The position numbers and the translations under genes were made by a program. A DNA stretch of 64,000 bases, taken from NCBI GenBank assembly GCA_038501625.1, contig JAZAYU010000009.1:2852001-2916000 (forward strand). The letters are read 5' to 3'. The notes beneath the pieces are model-generated. The model worked only from the letters and a program-made list of their open reading frames with translations. It made no database searches and was not told where the DNA came from. This DNA comes from Corbicula japonica. Taxonomy: Eukaryota; Mollusca; Bivalvia; Venerida; Cyrenidae. This document shows, one piece after another, positions 35,000 through 47,600 of this stretch. Every line of letters begins with the position of its first letter. Position 1 is the stretch's first letter.

Positions 35000-37134
35000 G
35001 TGGTTTATGCATGTTTTTAAAAACGTGTTTAAGAAACATGTCTTTGTCTCGTATGTTTAACTTTTTTAAACGTAATTTCGGTCTGAGATAGAATATTTTC
35101 ATTTGATGCTACCTGGTAAAGCACAATTTAACGGAGTGTTTTCCTTTATTATCTAGCCAAAAGGCTCGGCCGCTTTTATTTAGTCGCAGTTCTAACCAGG
35201 CGGGTGGCCCATTTTGTGACCAAAATAATGCCCAATGCCACATATCACGGTCAAAGGCTGGGTTTCATACATTGAAATAATGCTTGTAAGCGGCTCGTGA
35301 AAAACCTACATCAATATGCACTCGTATGAGACAAAGACAATATGTACGATAAGCTACGTGCTCCAGTGTTTTTCACGGCAAATATCTCATATCATGCTTT
35401 AATGTAAACTGTGAAAGCAACGAATTTAAGATTTCCACAGTACCAAAGTGAAAAATGGGAAGGCTTGAAAACTTTCCTTGTACCTAATATGACGTCGGAA
35501 ATGTACAGTAACTGTAAGTTACTGTTTAGGTTTGTTTCGTTTTTTTCTTGTGTTTTGTTGAAAAATAGAATTTTAGGGATTTTCTTTTCTGTTCTTTCCT
35601 TAGCGTATGTAAAATAAAAATACATTAACAACATTGATTTGTGCAAAGTTTTATTGAACTGCTTTTTGCCGTTTGAGAGATTTTGATATTTTTCTTTTTT
35701 ATCATTGACAGTGCAATGACAACAGCCATAGCACCTTAACTTATATTCAAATCAGGAATCTAAAAGCCTCTAGATTCGTGGTTAAATAAAGATACATGAA
35801 TAACATTATTTGTGCAAAAGTTTTCTGAATTGGATTTTGCCAATAGAGAAATTTTGATAATTTTCGTTTTTGTTGATGAAAGAGCACTAACAAATTTGGA
35901 AGGCCCTTAAACCAAGAAGTGGATTGACAACAGATTGCTCTGAACGGTATAAAAGGCAGAAAATAACACAAGCTTGGTCGTACTTTTTTCAGATTTAATA
36001 CATACTGGTACAAAATATACAAACATCTGATTAATAATAATTAATGTAACCGTAAATATAGCATGTATGAATACAAAGAGTTGATCAAAATCTGATTATT
36101 TATATTTATCATTCAACGAACAAACATCATACTAGTACATGTAATTGTCTAAGAAGCGCTAAAATATCAGTCATCATTTTTTCTGTAATCAGAATCATAA
36201 CCGTCTCAAAACTCTAGCTTTTGATTGTTTTATTTGGAGACATAAATGTATTTAAAATTTTGACTCATTTGTGTGCTATCAATGTTAAGTAATATTAATG
36301 TATGATGTAAATTGAATATAAAATGTTTTATTACGAAATACTTAAAAGTTTCCCGTAATTTTCTCTGACACATGCTCCCTTGGATATTATATGTATGTAC
36401 AACAATGGTAAATCTGCATGAAATTTATAACCTGGTTTTCCCTTGTTTTGTTTCTTAATACTCGTACATGTAATAATAAAATAATTATAAAGAATTTATT
36501 TGACGATTTAACTTATTTGCAACGAGGCATTCAGAAACTAGAAAGATTGGAGTAATTCTTTTTTACTCTTTGTCTTTTTGTATAAGATTGTGAATGAATT
36601 GGAACATGATTGTAATAAGTTGTTCTTATTACTTTTTGTGATGTTATCAGTATATAAAACTTTCTTATTTTAGAATCATTTGTACAGTTTTCTAACCACA
36701 GCACCACCATAAGATTGTTGTTTGTAATAATATGTCTACAGTGACATTTCCAACCTCACGACGTCCTTTGTGCTGTTGACCTCAAAAAACTTTGCCTGAC
36801 ATTTTCTGATATATTTTTATATTATTAATTTTTGAGTTACTAAATCTCGGCCAATTTACCGTGACGTTTAAAAACGTCGTAGCTTAAAATTACGCCTATG
36901 TTGGAAATGCCAAGTGTATTTGTTTTAGCAGATAAACAAAACGATTTGGAAACCACCAATATCATACAGCAATCTATTATTTACAAAATACAAGTTAATG
37001 AACGCAACACATGTACATATTTACAATTACCACTTTTCCAAGCATGAATGCTCGTAGCGATCAAAGTGTGTTTGTAAAGTGACCAACACCAGTGTTTTAC
37101 TATATGCTTCTTCTCGTTGGTTTCAGAAGTACTG
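35000..37134. other. Intergenic, nothing recognised
   Basis: AT-rich sequence without a gene or clear repeat that I can support. Confidence 0.4.
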
Positions 37135-37280
37135 TGCCCGAGGTTATAAAACTGAGCATGGAAACCAGTTTCAAATCTCAAGCATCTGATTGGCTGAAAT
37201 GGCGACCAGTCGCCATTTTAGCCAATCAGATCCTTGAGATTTAGGACTGGTTTACAATCTTAGTTTTATAACCTTCAGCC
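37135..37280. mobile_element. Family A palindromic MITE, copy A3
   Basis: Ends are GCCCGAGGTTATAAAACTG and TAGTTTTATAACCTTCAG, with the standard arms and centre and a few mismatches between arms. Confidence 0.88.
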
Positions 37281-37618
37281 CTGATCATTTATTATAATTA
37301 GTATACGGAAGCTTTTACGAACCGTACATGTACATATACAGTATCTGTTAAACAGGGAATGGAAGGAACGACACAATCCCTTTCTGAAAATACAAATTAT
37401 TTCTAGCAATGAGTTATTTCTTCAGGAACACAATCTCGTAATTTGATAATTTTCCAGATAATTATTTTAAAGCACTCTGTTGGAAGGCAAAGAGCCATCT
37501 GTGGCAGACAATTAAGCTGTGACAATTGACGTCAGTCGAATAGAAAGTACTAGTCAATGGCGAGGTCAATGTGTAAACAAGTTCCATTCAGATGACTGTA
37601 CTTCACGTGTATGCTTGG

Positions 37619-37704
37619 GGCCCAAGATTATAAAACTTAAACTGGAGACCAGTCTCAAATCTCAAGCATCTGATACTAATTATAGTTTTATGATCTTGGG
37701 TCTA
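37619..37704. mobile_element. Family A palindromic MITE, centre-deleted copy A4
   Basis: Ends GCCCAAGATTATAAAACTT and TAGTTTTATGATCTTGGG flank only one CAGTCTCAAATCTCAAGC arm. The central half is missing, like A11 at 22.6 kb. Confidence 0.8.
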
Positions 37705-38520
37705 GGTTGTGTTTAACGATGCACAATAATTATTTACACGTATTTAGAAAAGTTCTGTTCTGTTCTAGCCAGACAATTACAAGAAATCAGACCCATTCCA
37801 CACGGCTAGGACCCAGACTGCAAGGTGTTTGTCTATAGTGCATCGGTACAGTCATACGGCAAAAACCACTGAAGTTATACGCACTGAAATGTTGGTTTTT
37901 CACGATATTGTTTTGATTTTAACTTGTATACAACGTTAAGGTACACATTACGCACTGCTGACTTTTCAAACTAAGTCAAAACTTTTCTGCGACATTTGAT
38001 ACCAAGTATATACCGTTGTTTTTAAAAACAGTTGTTTCGCAAGATGTATCCACACAATAAAGATGAGTAAAAGTTAGGATACTAGTCCTACTGAGTGTAT
38101 ATTGACATAATTAAATGAAACACAGCTGTGCGTGTTTGTTTTTCGGTTAAACATACCCTTTATTCACAAGAAATTTAAGATGTGGAGATAAATCAAGATT
38201 TAACCAGCTGATGATATCGCAAACACAATCTGGTCAAAATCATCTCTTGAAAACCGCTACGCCAACATTTTGCTAGATCTGACTTCAGTGACATTGTCTC
38301 AAACAATAGCTTACAATATGTGAAATGTAGCGGGAATTATCTTCTGTTATTTAAATAATAAAGTAAATCAATATTAGCTCTTAGATTACCAATTTGTTTC
38401 TCTGCCTAGAAGGCCAGTCCATAGATACACAGATACATATATCTTATAAACATAAAATTATATACAAATATTGTTCAACAAAGATAAATTGGCAATGTTT
38501 TGTTCATAAATAGAATGAAA
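37705..38520. other. Intergenic, nothing recognised
   Basis: No gene or repeat structure that I can support. Confidence 0.4.
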
Positions 38521-38522
38521 AT

Positions 38523-38672
38523 AGTGCTGAAGATAATAAAACTGAGATTTGAAACCAGTCTCAAATCTCATGCGTCTGACTGGCTGAAATGGCGACCAGT
38601 CGCCGTTTCAGCCAATAAGATCATTGAGATTTGAGACTGGGTTCTATTGTCATTTTTATAATCTTGAGACCA
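38523..38672. mobile_element. Family A palindromic MITE, copy A5 (diverged)
   Basis: GAAGATAATAAAACTGAG on the left faces TTTTTATAATCTTGAG on the right. The central GGCGACCAGTCGCC is intact while the arms show scattered substitutions. Confidence 0.85.
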
Positions 38673-38705
38673 GATGTTTTCATATTTCGAAACAGTCGAA
38701 ATATG

Positions 38706-38790
38706 TTCGATAGCTTAATGGGCTAGATAGCGAAGCTGAAATGCTTGACTTTTTGTTGGCCACGGGTTCGAATCCCACTTGCGATAAGAT
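38706..38790 (+). mobile_element. tRNA-derived SINE-like head
   Basis: TAGCTTAATGGGCTAGATAG resembles a D-arm and A box, and GGTTCGAATCC about 35 bases on is a canonical B box and T-loop. The acceptor stem does not pair well, so this is more likely a SINE head or tRNA pseudogene than a functional tRNA. Confidence 0.5.
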
Positions 38791-39321
38791 ACATCAAATA
38801 TAAATATGTTTCATTTATTTATTATTATTTTTTTGTTGGATACCTTTTAATGGTATATTTTTGTGATAATCAAATATTTCATTTGCAAATTTGTGCAAAT
38901 TAGGCATAGTGCAAATCGAATAGATATTATAAAAACATTGCGAACTAGCAGTTTTTTTCTCGTCTCGAGAAATGAGTAGAATCAAATCTTTACATTAATT
39001 GTATGCAAGAAATTCATGCGACAAGAAATTTAAAACGATTTTATTGTAAAAAAAAGAAATCTAAAATATATCGATGGATGGAACCTACGAAAACATACAT
39101 GCATTTGGATTGCATATACATGCGAAAACGCGTCAAACCTCTTATGTTATCACCTGTCCACTTCATAATATATTACTGAAATAGTATTATTTACATTTAA
39201 CGCTAATATAAATATTGCCAGCTGATCTTTGTTTATTTTATAGTAATCCATTTATAACTGATTACATATAACTAGATAGTCACGTGATTGTTACATCATA
39301 AGTATTGGTTTAATATCATTG

Positions 39322-39470
39322 CCTTAGATCATAAAAATAAAACTGGAGACCAGTCTGAAATATCAAGCATCTGATTGGCTGAAATGGCGACCACTTGCTA
39401 TTTCAGCCAATCAGATGCTTGAGATTTCAGACTGATCTCCAAAATCAGGTTTATGATCTTAGGGCCATGA
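39322..39470. mobile_element. Family A palindromic MITE, copy A6 (AGATCATAAAA subtype)
   Basis: Ends CTTAGATCATAAAAAT and TTTATGATCTTAGGGCC. It shares GGAGACCAGTCT with A4, A11 and A10, so at least two subfamilies exist (ACTGAGCATGG and ACTGGAGACC types). Confidence 0.85.
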
Positions 39471-39474
39471 TTTC

Positions 39475-41398
39475 TTTTAGCAATTTTCAGATTATACTCA
39501 TTCAAATATCTTTTGTTTTGTCTTTAGCTGGAAAATGTATATCATGTGACTCTCTATTTACTGATAACGTAACATACGTCCCGGTGTTTGATCATTAACA
39601 ATACACATTTTTAGTAACCGCATTTGCAGACACTATAAAATTGTTTGTTATTGAAAACATAGTAAAATCTTAATGTCAGTTTCTGTAAAGTTTCAAGTTG
39701 ATAATCTGCATACCCTGATTAAAATAATTTTGCTTCACTAATTATCTTACTTGTCAACAAAACAGTTTAATAGTTTCCGTTTTTCTTCCGAGTACACGAA
39801 TAAACAGGACTCTGATTTTTAAAACCATATTAAACTTGCACAATTAAAAAAATAATTTGTTGGTACTAGCATCAATTAGTAAAATTTTTTGGTATCTGAA
39901 AACAAAAAATGTCATCAATTTTCTTTATTATAGCACCGTTCATTGCATCAAATATCAGCTGTGTAGAAGATGTCCAGATGTTGACTTCGACATTCATTAA
40001 TTTTTACAATTAACACAACATTTACTCTCCAGAAGTCCCTTACGTCTTCTTTGGCACCTGAAATATACATTAAACAGACATTTATAATCAAATAATGTAT
40101 CCTTCTAAAAATCAACAAGCAAACACTCACAAGAATTCGGTTTAGTTGTACCATTACAATAAAGACAATAATTTTTAAACTGCAAGAACGACGTTTTCTT
40201 TACATGCAAAGGTTTATAAATTGAAAATTATTTTCTTATTTTTGTTGTTTATTTATTGTCAAAAAACTGTTGGGCCACCTTCATGGCCCATTCATTTTAG
40301 ATTATGTCATTGGTGTTCAACATAAATACGTGAAACACAGTCAGTAATATACATATAAATAGGGTCACTAACACTTCGCTTGCTAAAGTACACTGATCTT
40401 TGAATTGTGCTTTAAGAAAATCATCATATCTTACTGTATTTAAAAGTGCGTGTACTTATCACGCGTACCTACTTTTTACCTAAGTTCAACTTATAAAGTA
40501 CTTGTGGGTATAAAGTCCATTGTCTGACCTCACACGCGGCTATTGACACGACCAGGGCGTTTTGCCTCTGATATAATGATGTTATTTCATATAGTCAACT
40601 TGAAAATCGTGTTACCTAGTTTTTTTTCAATTAAAGAAACTTTCGTTTCCGACATATATTGGGCATATATTGTGAGGTGGACATGAACTGACTGAACCAA
40701 CCATAGTCATTTCGGATAGACCATTACATTTATAACGATGAAAACATGACTTTGCAGTTGACCGAACTACTTTCGACGAAATTCACTTTGACGGATAAAT
40801 TTGTGCATAAACTACAAGAAGAAACGCAAAATGTAATAAACTAATTAATTAATATACTATAGTATTTAGTGAGCTTCATTAACAGCACTCACAGAAATGT
40901 ACGTGTACACAAATATGCCATACCGGTAAAATAAAAGAAAAAAAAAGAAATTAGTTTCTGTTATTTTTCACAAAAAACATACATGCAATTAAATAATTAA
41001 TTAATTAACACCGTGTAGTTTTTTTAAACTAAAGAAGATTATTGAACGAAATTCAAATTAGGTAAATGGTATCTTTACTATAAATAGACATAAATGGGGA
41101 GCATGCAAGCCTTCTTGAAATCTATGCGAAGCTCTAAATGTTAGTCTCATCATTCTTGAAAAAAGAATGAAATAACAAGTGTGCTTGCACATGCTTCAAA
41201 CAGGAACAATATTTTAATATAAGAAGATTCGTATTTATCTTTGTATGCATGTTGAGCTGAGTTTCGAGTTGGCGAGAGCCTGATACTCGGATCATTTAAA
41301 AGAAATCCAGGTTATCTCAAAGAAAGAATTCTGCTGAAAAAGACATTAGCTGAACATCGTAATAAACAGACTCAAATAATCAGAATCTGCTGTTTTCA
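39475..41398. other. Gap between repeats and the collagen 3' end
   Basis: AT-rich and without a supported gene. A minus-strand frame near 39948-40154 looked exon-like at one edge but has no family resemblance. Confidence 0.4.
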
Positions 41399-41404
41399 TT
41401 TATT
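41399..41404 (-). terminator. Candidate polyadenylation signal for the collagen gene
   Basis: Minus-strand AATAAA about 160 bases after the collagen stop codon at 41563-41565. Position and motif fit; use is unproven. Confidence 0.5.
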
Positions 41405-41562
41405 GGTGTTGGATTTCCTCGCTATCCACCAACCAACCAGATAAAATTTACACTTCATCCAGGTTATGAGTTAAGGTCAACTTAGGAACTAGACAAAAAC
41501 AAGCTGGGTTAAAGCTTGTTTCTTCACTATACAGTGTTCAATTCTACCTGGAAGCCCCAGAA

Positions 41563-41658
41563 TTAAGGGTTTCTCATGGCTCCAGTGTTCAGCAGAGAGC
41601 AATCTCTTTTCCCATCGTGTCCTCGTGGGCATGGTAACGGATCCAGTATAGGCTCACC
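41563..41658 (-). CDS. Collagen last exon with stop
   Basis: Acceptor CTAATCAACAG. Encodes [20 protein letters not shown] and [11 protein letters not shown], then TAA at 41563-41565. The PCP-G-DG...C arrangement repeats that of the preceding exon, so the C-terminal Cys module appears doubled. Confidence 0.75.
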   Translation of the reverse strand, partial: GEPILDPLPCPRGHDGKRDCSLLNTGAMRNP

Positions 41659-44600
41659 CTGTTGATTAGCATGCAGTATTTTAAAATGCAAAAGAAACAT
41701 TATTTAACAAGTCAAACAGCGAACAGTTCTAGCGCATGCAAAACATGTATTTATCACTAAGCTTCGCATCGCATGCAATCATTTAAATATTGTAATCGCT
41801 TCAAGGGTGCAGACTGATCACACTTAAACACATACTTTCAGCTCATTCGCATTCTAGTAACTTCTACGACATGCCTCTCATCACATCACATCATCTGAAA
41901 CTTTTGCTATTACATTTATTTGCAGGACATGCTAACTTATCTATCTAACAGACACCAAAAAGTTTGTGTTTGTTAATAATGCATACGAAGTTTCAATAGT
42001 TCATGGCCTTAAATCTACAAAGACATGTGCCCCAGGTTATAAAACTGAGCATGGAAACCAGTCTCAAATCTCAAGGATCTGATTGGCTGAAATGGCGACC
42101 AGTCGCCATTTCAGCCAATCAGATGCTTGAGATTTGAGACTGGTTTCCAATCTCAGCTTTATAACCCTGGGACCTGGTTATGGTAAGCACAATGCTGTCC
42201 TACCTTGTCTGGCATTTCATAATAACATCCTGGTAATGGTAGACCGTCTTTGCCTAAAGGACAAGGAGCATCTAATCCTGGACTACCCTGAAAGGATCAA
42301 GGATAAACGAATAATTTCTGAAAATAAATAACATGTGCATAAAAAGGTACCATTGTAATACTACGGAGTTGTACTATTTCCATTTCACGTCAAATGTCAA
42401 ACAATGGCTGCTTTCCCACAGAGCCGCTTATCGACGAGGAAGACTAGATCTACATTAATTTTATGAAAAATAAAGACTTTTTGTCTTTTTCTTTATTCTA
42501 TTATTATATTTACAGCTGTGTGAATATTTGGAAATTTTACCAGCAGCCCGTTCACATATTTGGAAAATTGTTATAATAAACAACCAAGATATCAGTAAAG
42601 ATTAATAAATAAACAAGATATGATAAAGTGCCGACCGAGGGACATTACATGACAATTGTGTTTAACAGATTGTATTACCTTTAATGAGAATTCGTATCAC
42701 ACAGAAACGTTACTAATAACACAGTTTTATTAATAACAGATGAGAACTGACACCTATTTTGTTCTGTAAACATGTTAAATTATTTGACTAAAATCACATT
42801 TTCATTTAGATAATTAAGTTTGAGATCATAATTAAACCCATCTCGTTTTATCACTCACAATATCCCGGTATTATATACAACTATCATCTCATAAGGTTTT
42901 CAGAGGACATGGATTCACAAAGAATTGCGCCGTTAACAAACGAAATCAGAATCTCATACAGTCGTCTCATTTTTTTTGCAAGTAGAAAAATTCAACGTTT
43001 ATTTCACTCATACGGATGATGTTTGGGTGATGCGGATATTACAGTTAAAACAAATATATCTTGTGAAATCCGTAATTTTGTCACGACTTCGTTGAAAAAC
43101 AAGAACTCGAAGTATATTAATGCGAAGAAATGTTATTTAAATTTGAGATTCCCTGTAATCTGTCTAGTAGAAAAATCAATTAACGAGTCTTAAAGACACT
43201 GCTTTCTACCATCTGTTATAAAGGAAATACCACAGCAACACGTTAATGAACGCGTGATGAAAATGATAGTACTTTGGCATTTTAGCAACGTTCGCCGAAG
43301 CAATAAACATAAAATTGAATCAAATCTATTATACAATTATGTAGTTTAAGTATTTGTTCTTCTTCACGCAGATCTTATGCCATTGGTGGAGACATTCGGG
43401 GTTCAGTGGGTTTGCCTGAACCGCCTTTTTTGTGCAGCAAATTTCAATTGTGGATTTTGGCCGGGAAGATGGAAATTATCATGTAACTTCGTTAAGACTG
43501 CTCCAAACAAATCTCATGCTGGAAATCTTGCATCCGACCCTGTTATTCTCAATTTTCTTGAATAGGTAAGGCGATGACAAAGGGCAGCGTATACTGAATA
43601 TAGGAAAGTCATCCGCTCGGGAACTCTATCATTACCCCCGAGAACTACGATTTTCGGTCGGGAACTATATTTTTTGGCGATATACATAGTTATCGAACCA
43701 ATAACTACAGTGAAACCTGCCTTAGCAGCCACCTGCAAACAGCAACCACCTGTCTTAAACAGCCAGTTTGAATATGACCTAAACTGACATTTTGTTCTAT
43801 TTTTTACTGTATTTAACAGCCACCTGTCTTCAGCAGCCACTTTTAGTCACTTCCTTGGGTGGCTGCTAAAGACAGGGTTGACTGTATAGGTAGTGCCCAG
43901 CACTATGGTTCTCGACCGAGAACTATGGGCCCGTAACGTTAGTTCTCGTCAATAACTATGGTGTTAGGGCCGAGAACTTAGTAATCGGTCGGTAATTATG
44001 GTACTCGGAATAATTGTGCAAAGCGCTTGCCATACAGCAGCGAAGTGGTCAATATACATAAAGAAAAATAACTAATTTAATAAATTATGCATTTCTGCCA
44101 AGGTTGCATCCTCAGATATTTGGGACAAGAAGCATCAAGTAAGGGCTAGACATATTTTCATCCCACTATATAGCAATCGGATAAAACCTAAGGCAATCTC
44201 ACAAGCCAGTGTCGATTGCATTTGAAAGCAGAGTTTACATAACCAAGAAAAACATGTGCAAATGAGAAGGGCGTGAGAATCTCTGTTCAGATTTTTTTTT
44301 GTAAAATTTCGTTTTTAATACATAACATCAATTTGAAGAGACGAAACAGTGTAGGGTGCAGGAAGTGAAGATGAAACAGACATGGGGAAAATGTTTATGT
44401 GCATCACAATAAACAACGATAAAACCTGTATGGAAAATTATGATGGATTTTTACAGTATAAAATAAAATGTTACGTATAAAGAGAATTATGCAGAGATCG
44501 ATAGTGGACATGTTTTTGGAATTCAAGGTTGCAAAGAAATATTTAAAAACTTGAAATGACCAATCAACGCTTATTCTAGTTTCCGAACTGAGGCTGGCGT

Positions 44601-47600
44601 CCTTCCGAAACGGAAACATTTTTTCCTAATTTTTCCCTCGTCACAAATGTTTAACTGACTCTCGCCAATCCAAGCCCCTCCACCCTACCCCCTAAAAACG
44701 AAAAAAAAACAACAACATTTCAATAAAACTTATCCAGTCACAAGCATCATCACATGCCCTTATTAACTTTTATGGACAGCGTTGGTATTTATCTATCTTT
44801 CTAACTATTTCATGAAAACAACAACGTACGTCCAGTTTCGATGGTATCTTTCGTTATTCAATTTATTTTAACGCTTTTTTTTCAAACACACCTCCCATCA
44901 TCTACGTTTTGCAACGATAAAAATATCGACAATCTCCTTAAGTTATCACAAATATAGTCGATGCTTTATATAATATCATCAAGGGCAACAATTACCTGAT
45001 CACCTTTGTCTCCTTTTCTTCCTCGCTTACCTCTCTTACCCTGAAACAGTTTTACATTTGTATTTATCAGTGAATATGTCGGGTGTCGCCAAAACCAGAT
45101 GCAAAAAGTGAACATTTCCACTAGATGAACTGACTCATTGCATTGTCGTGTTCGTTTCCTTTTCATATATTCTAAAATACATCTGTATTTTTCCTATAAT
45201 GAAGTTGTTTGGCAATAAAGGTCGTACTGATGATTTTTTCGTGATAAGTAATTCAAATTATTAATAAACAATATATCAGCTTGAATCCACACGGGAAACA
45301 AACAGCTAAACCCAAATCAATTATTGTATTGTGAATAAATTAAATGTTGAAATATTAGAATTTGCTTAAACGTTATAGTAAAATATTTTAACGTTATCCT
45401 GGGTGGACGCTCGTTTCATAGTTCATGCTCTTGTACTTGTAAATGGAATAAAACGTACACATAAATTATTTTCGCAAGATTTAAAAGCCATTACAGTGAG
45501 CACGGACCCTTAAGTAATAAACTAAGAATAATGCCTTACCCTACCTCGCGACTTACCCGATCACCTTTGTCGCCTTTGGGACACTGGCACACGCCATCTA
45601 TTCCTGAGGTTACAGGTCCTGGTGGTCCTGGGGGTCCCTAGAGCATAACAGTCAGATATGTCTTAAAATGAGTCCTTAAAAGATCCATCAACACTTTCAG
45701 AAAATTTCATTATCTCAGAAAATTAGTCCGGTTTCAAAAATGATAGTGACGATCATGTTAGCATATTGGTAGAATTACAGTAAAGCCACCCGAATTTCGT
45801 TGTGAAAACTATATTAAACATTGAGAAAGATCGCTAAAATTGTCTTCATTACGTTATGTTTTGTAAAACTACTTTGACCAGATTAATGATGTTTATTTAC
45901 ACCAGGTGAAGAACAGAAGATGCTGGTACTCTTATTGCAGAATAAATTATCAGTCAAATACAAGGTTAATTTAAACACAGAAAGCAAATATTATATAAAA
46001 AGCGTACACAATAGTAAAAGCAATACGAAGAGTAATAATTGATAATTAATAATTGTAGTGTCTTTGTATTTACTTTTGCTTTGACAAAAGGTACATAATC
46101 AAAATGACTGTAGTCGTGATTGTTAAACAACAAAACACCATCGGGTAATGCAACAACATAATTGTAGTGTCTGTGCTAAATGCAAACGGTACATGCTCAA
46201 TTTGGCGGTTGTCGTCATTGTTAAATAATAAAACACCGTCGGGTAATGCAATAACATATTAATATTTTCTGGTATATAAATAATATTAAATTGGAAGAAT
46301 GGGGGTAAATATATCAAACAAGATTTACACTATATTGATTAAAAAAACCCCAACACATTCGATACTTGTAGCATATTTTCTCATGACGCCCTCGCGAACA
46401 CCGTCTGAACATTAAATTTCAATTAACAAGAATCGTTTATATTATTATGAGAACATAAATACTCATATAATTGTGATAGTATACATTAAGATAAGCAGAA
46501 GAATGCCACATCCTTGTTACAAATATTTAATGTTACATATAAACATTTATCTAACATCCAGAACTTAGAAACTTCAACGCATGCTGCATGCCTGAAAATA
46601 TAAAAGATACTTTGAGGAAAATATAAAGAATCATGGCAAAATATTAGTTTATCAACAATATCACACAAACAAATACGAAACAGGCCTTTTGTTTTGAAAT
46701 TTTACTGGAACTTCGAATCAACTACCAGATCGTCTGGTAATATTAGGACGTTGTATCCGAAATGAACTTATTTTACTACAGTAAAGTTCTTTGAAAACAG
46801 TCGTTTGTGATTGGCGTTTATCATGGACAAACACTCGTGTTAAAACCTTATGTACCTGACGTAGCATCATTGTTACTTATTACCACATTTCCAGTTTCAG
46901 AAAAAAATTAACGGAGGAGAGAATTTTAAAAATAATAATGGGGATATCAACGGTTACCGACTCTTGGACACAGATATCCATTGAACGATCCGAACGGATA
47001 TCCAGATGTTAAGATATAAAACTGTTAACGGTAATATTGTTGTCGGTAAATATTTATTTCCATGGCAATACAGTAAAAATTTCAAATGAAAAACAGTTAA
47101 ATAGCAACAAAGAAACAACACCAACATGCACAGATGAGACTAAGTGTCGTATCTCACCAATGGCCCCCGCTCTCCCTTTTCTCCCTGCGGACCAGGCTTA
47201 CCGGCGGGACCTTCAGTGCCCTAATAAACACAAATCACACGGGACTACCAACGGCAGCAAAACACAATAACGCCAACACTTACATTTAATTCTTTTGATC
47301 TAACACCCAGAAACAGGATATATTTTGAGTGCATTTATGAAGATTGTAACATAATTTAAAGAATGGTTTCTGTTGAATTGCTGAGCCTGATAACCCAGCT
47401 TATTGGATGGTTGAGGTCCGTTTGTGAAATAATTGAAACAATTAAAATGAGTTTACATTAATTCGTCCACTCTTTGAACCCTGTTTCCAAGTTTGAGGTG
47501 CTGACGATTCTGAAATTCGTGAGTGCTTTACATTCTCAATACAAAGTCATACACACTAATTATTAAATAAGAATAAACTTCAGTTATTATTTTGAAGGTG

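Larger units (their letters stand above)
42290..44990 (-). other. Collagen intron with repeats
   Basis: Repeat F copy 2 lies at about 43395-43545. At 43600-44010 is a degenerate array rich in CGAGAACTATGG-type words, interrupted by a small TA-flanked MITE (43708-43884). No Gly-X-Y exon was found here. Confidence 0.6.

Noticed and set aside
38706..38790. Functional tRNA gene
   Set aside because: A and B box-like words are present but the acceptor and anticodon stems do not pair convincingly; a SINE head fits better.
39948..40154. Possible minus-strand exon
   Set aside because: One AG-like edge only, no family similarity, no partner exon and no collagen triplets.
43377..43565. 62-codon plus-strand frame
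   Set aside because: It lies in dispersed repeat F, shared with 15.6-15.8 kb; no gene evidence.
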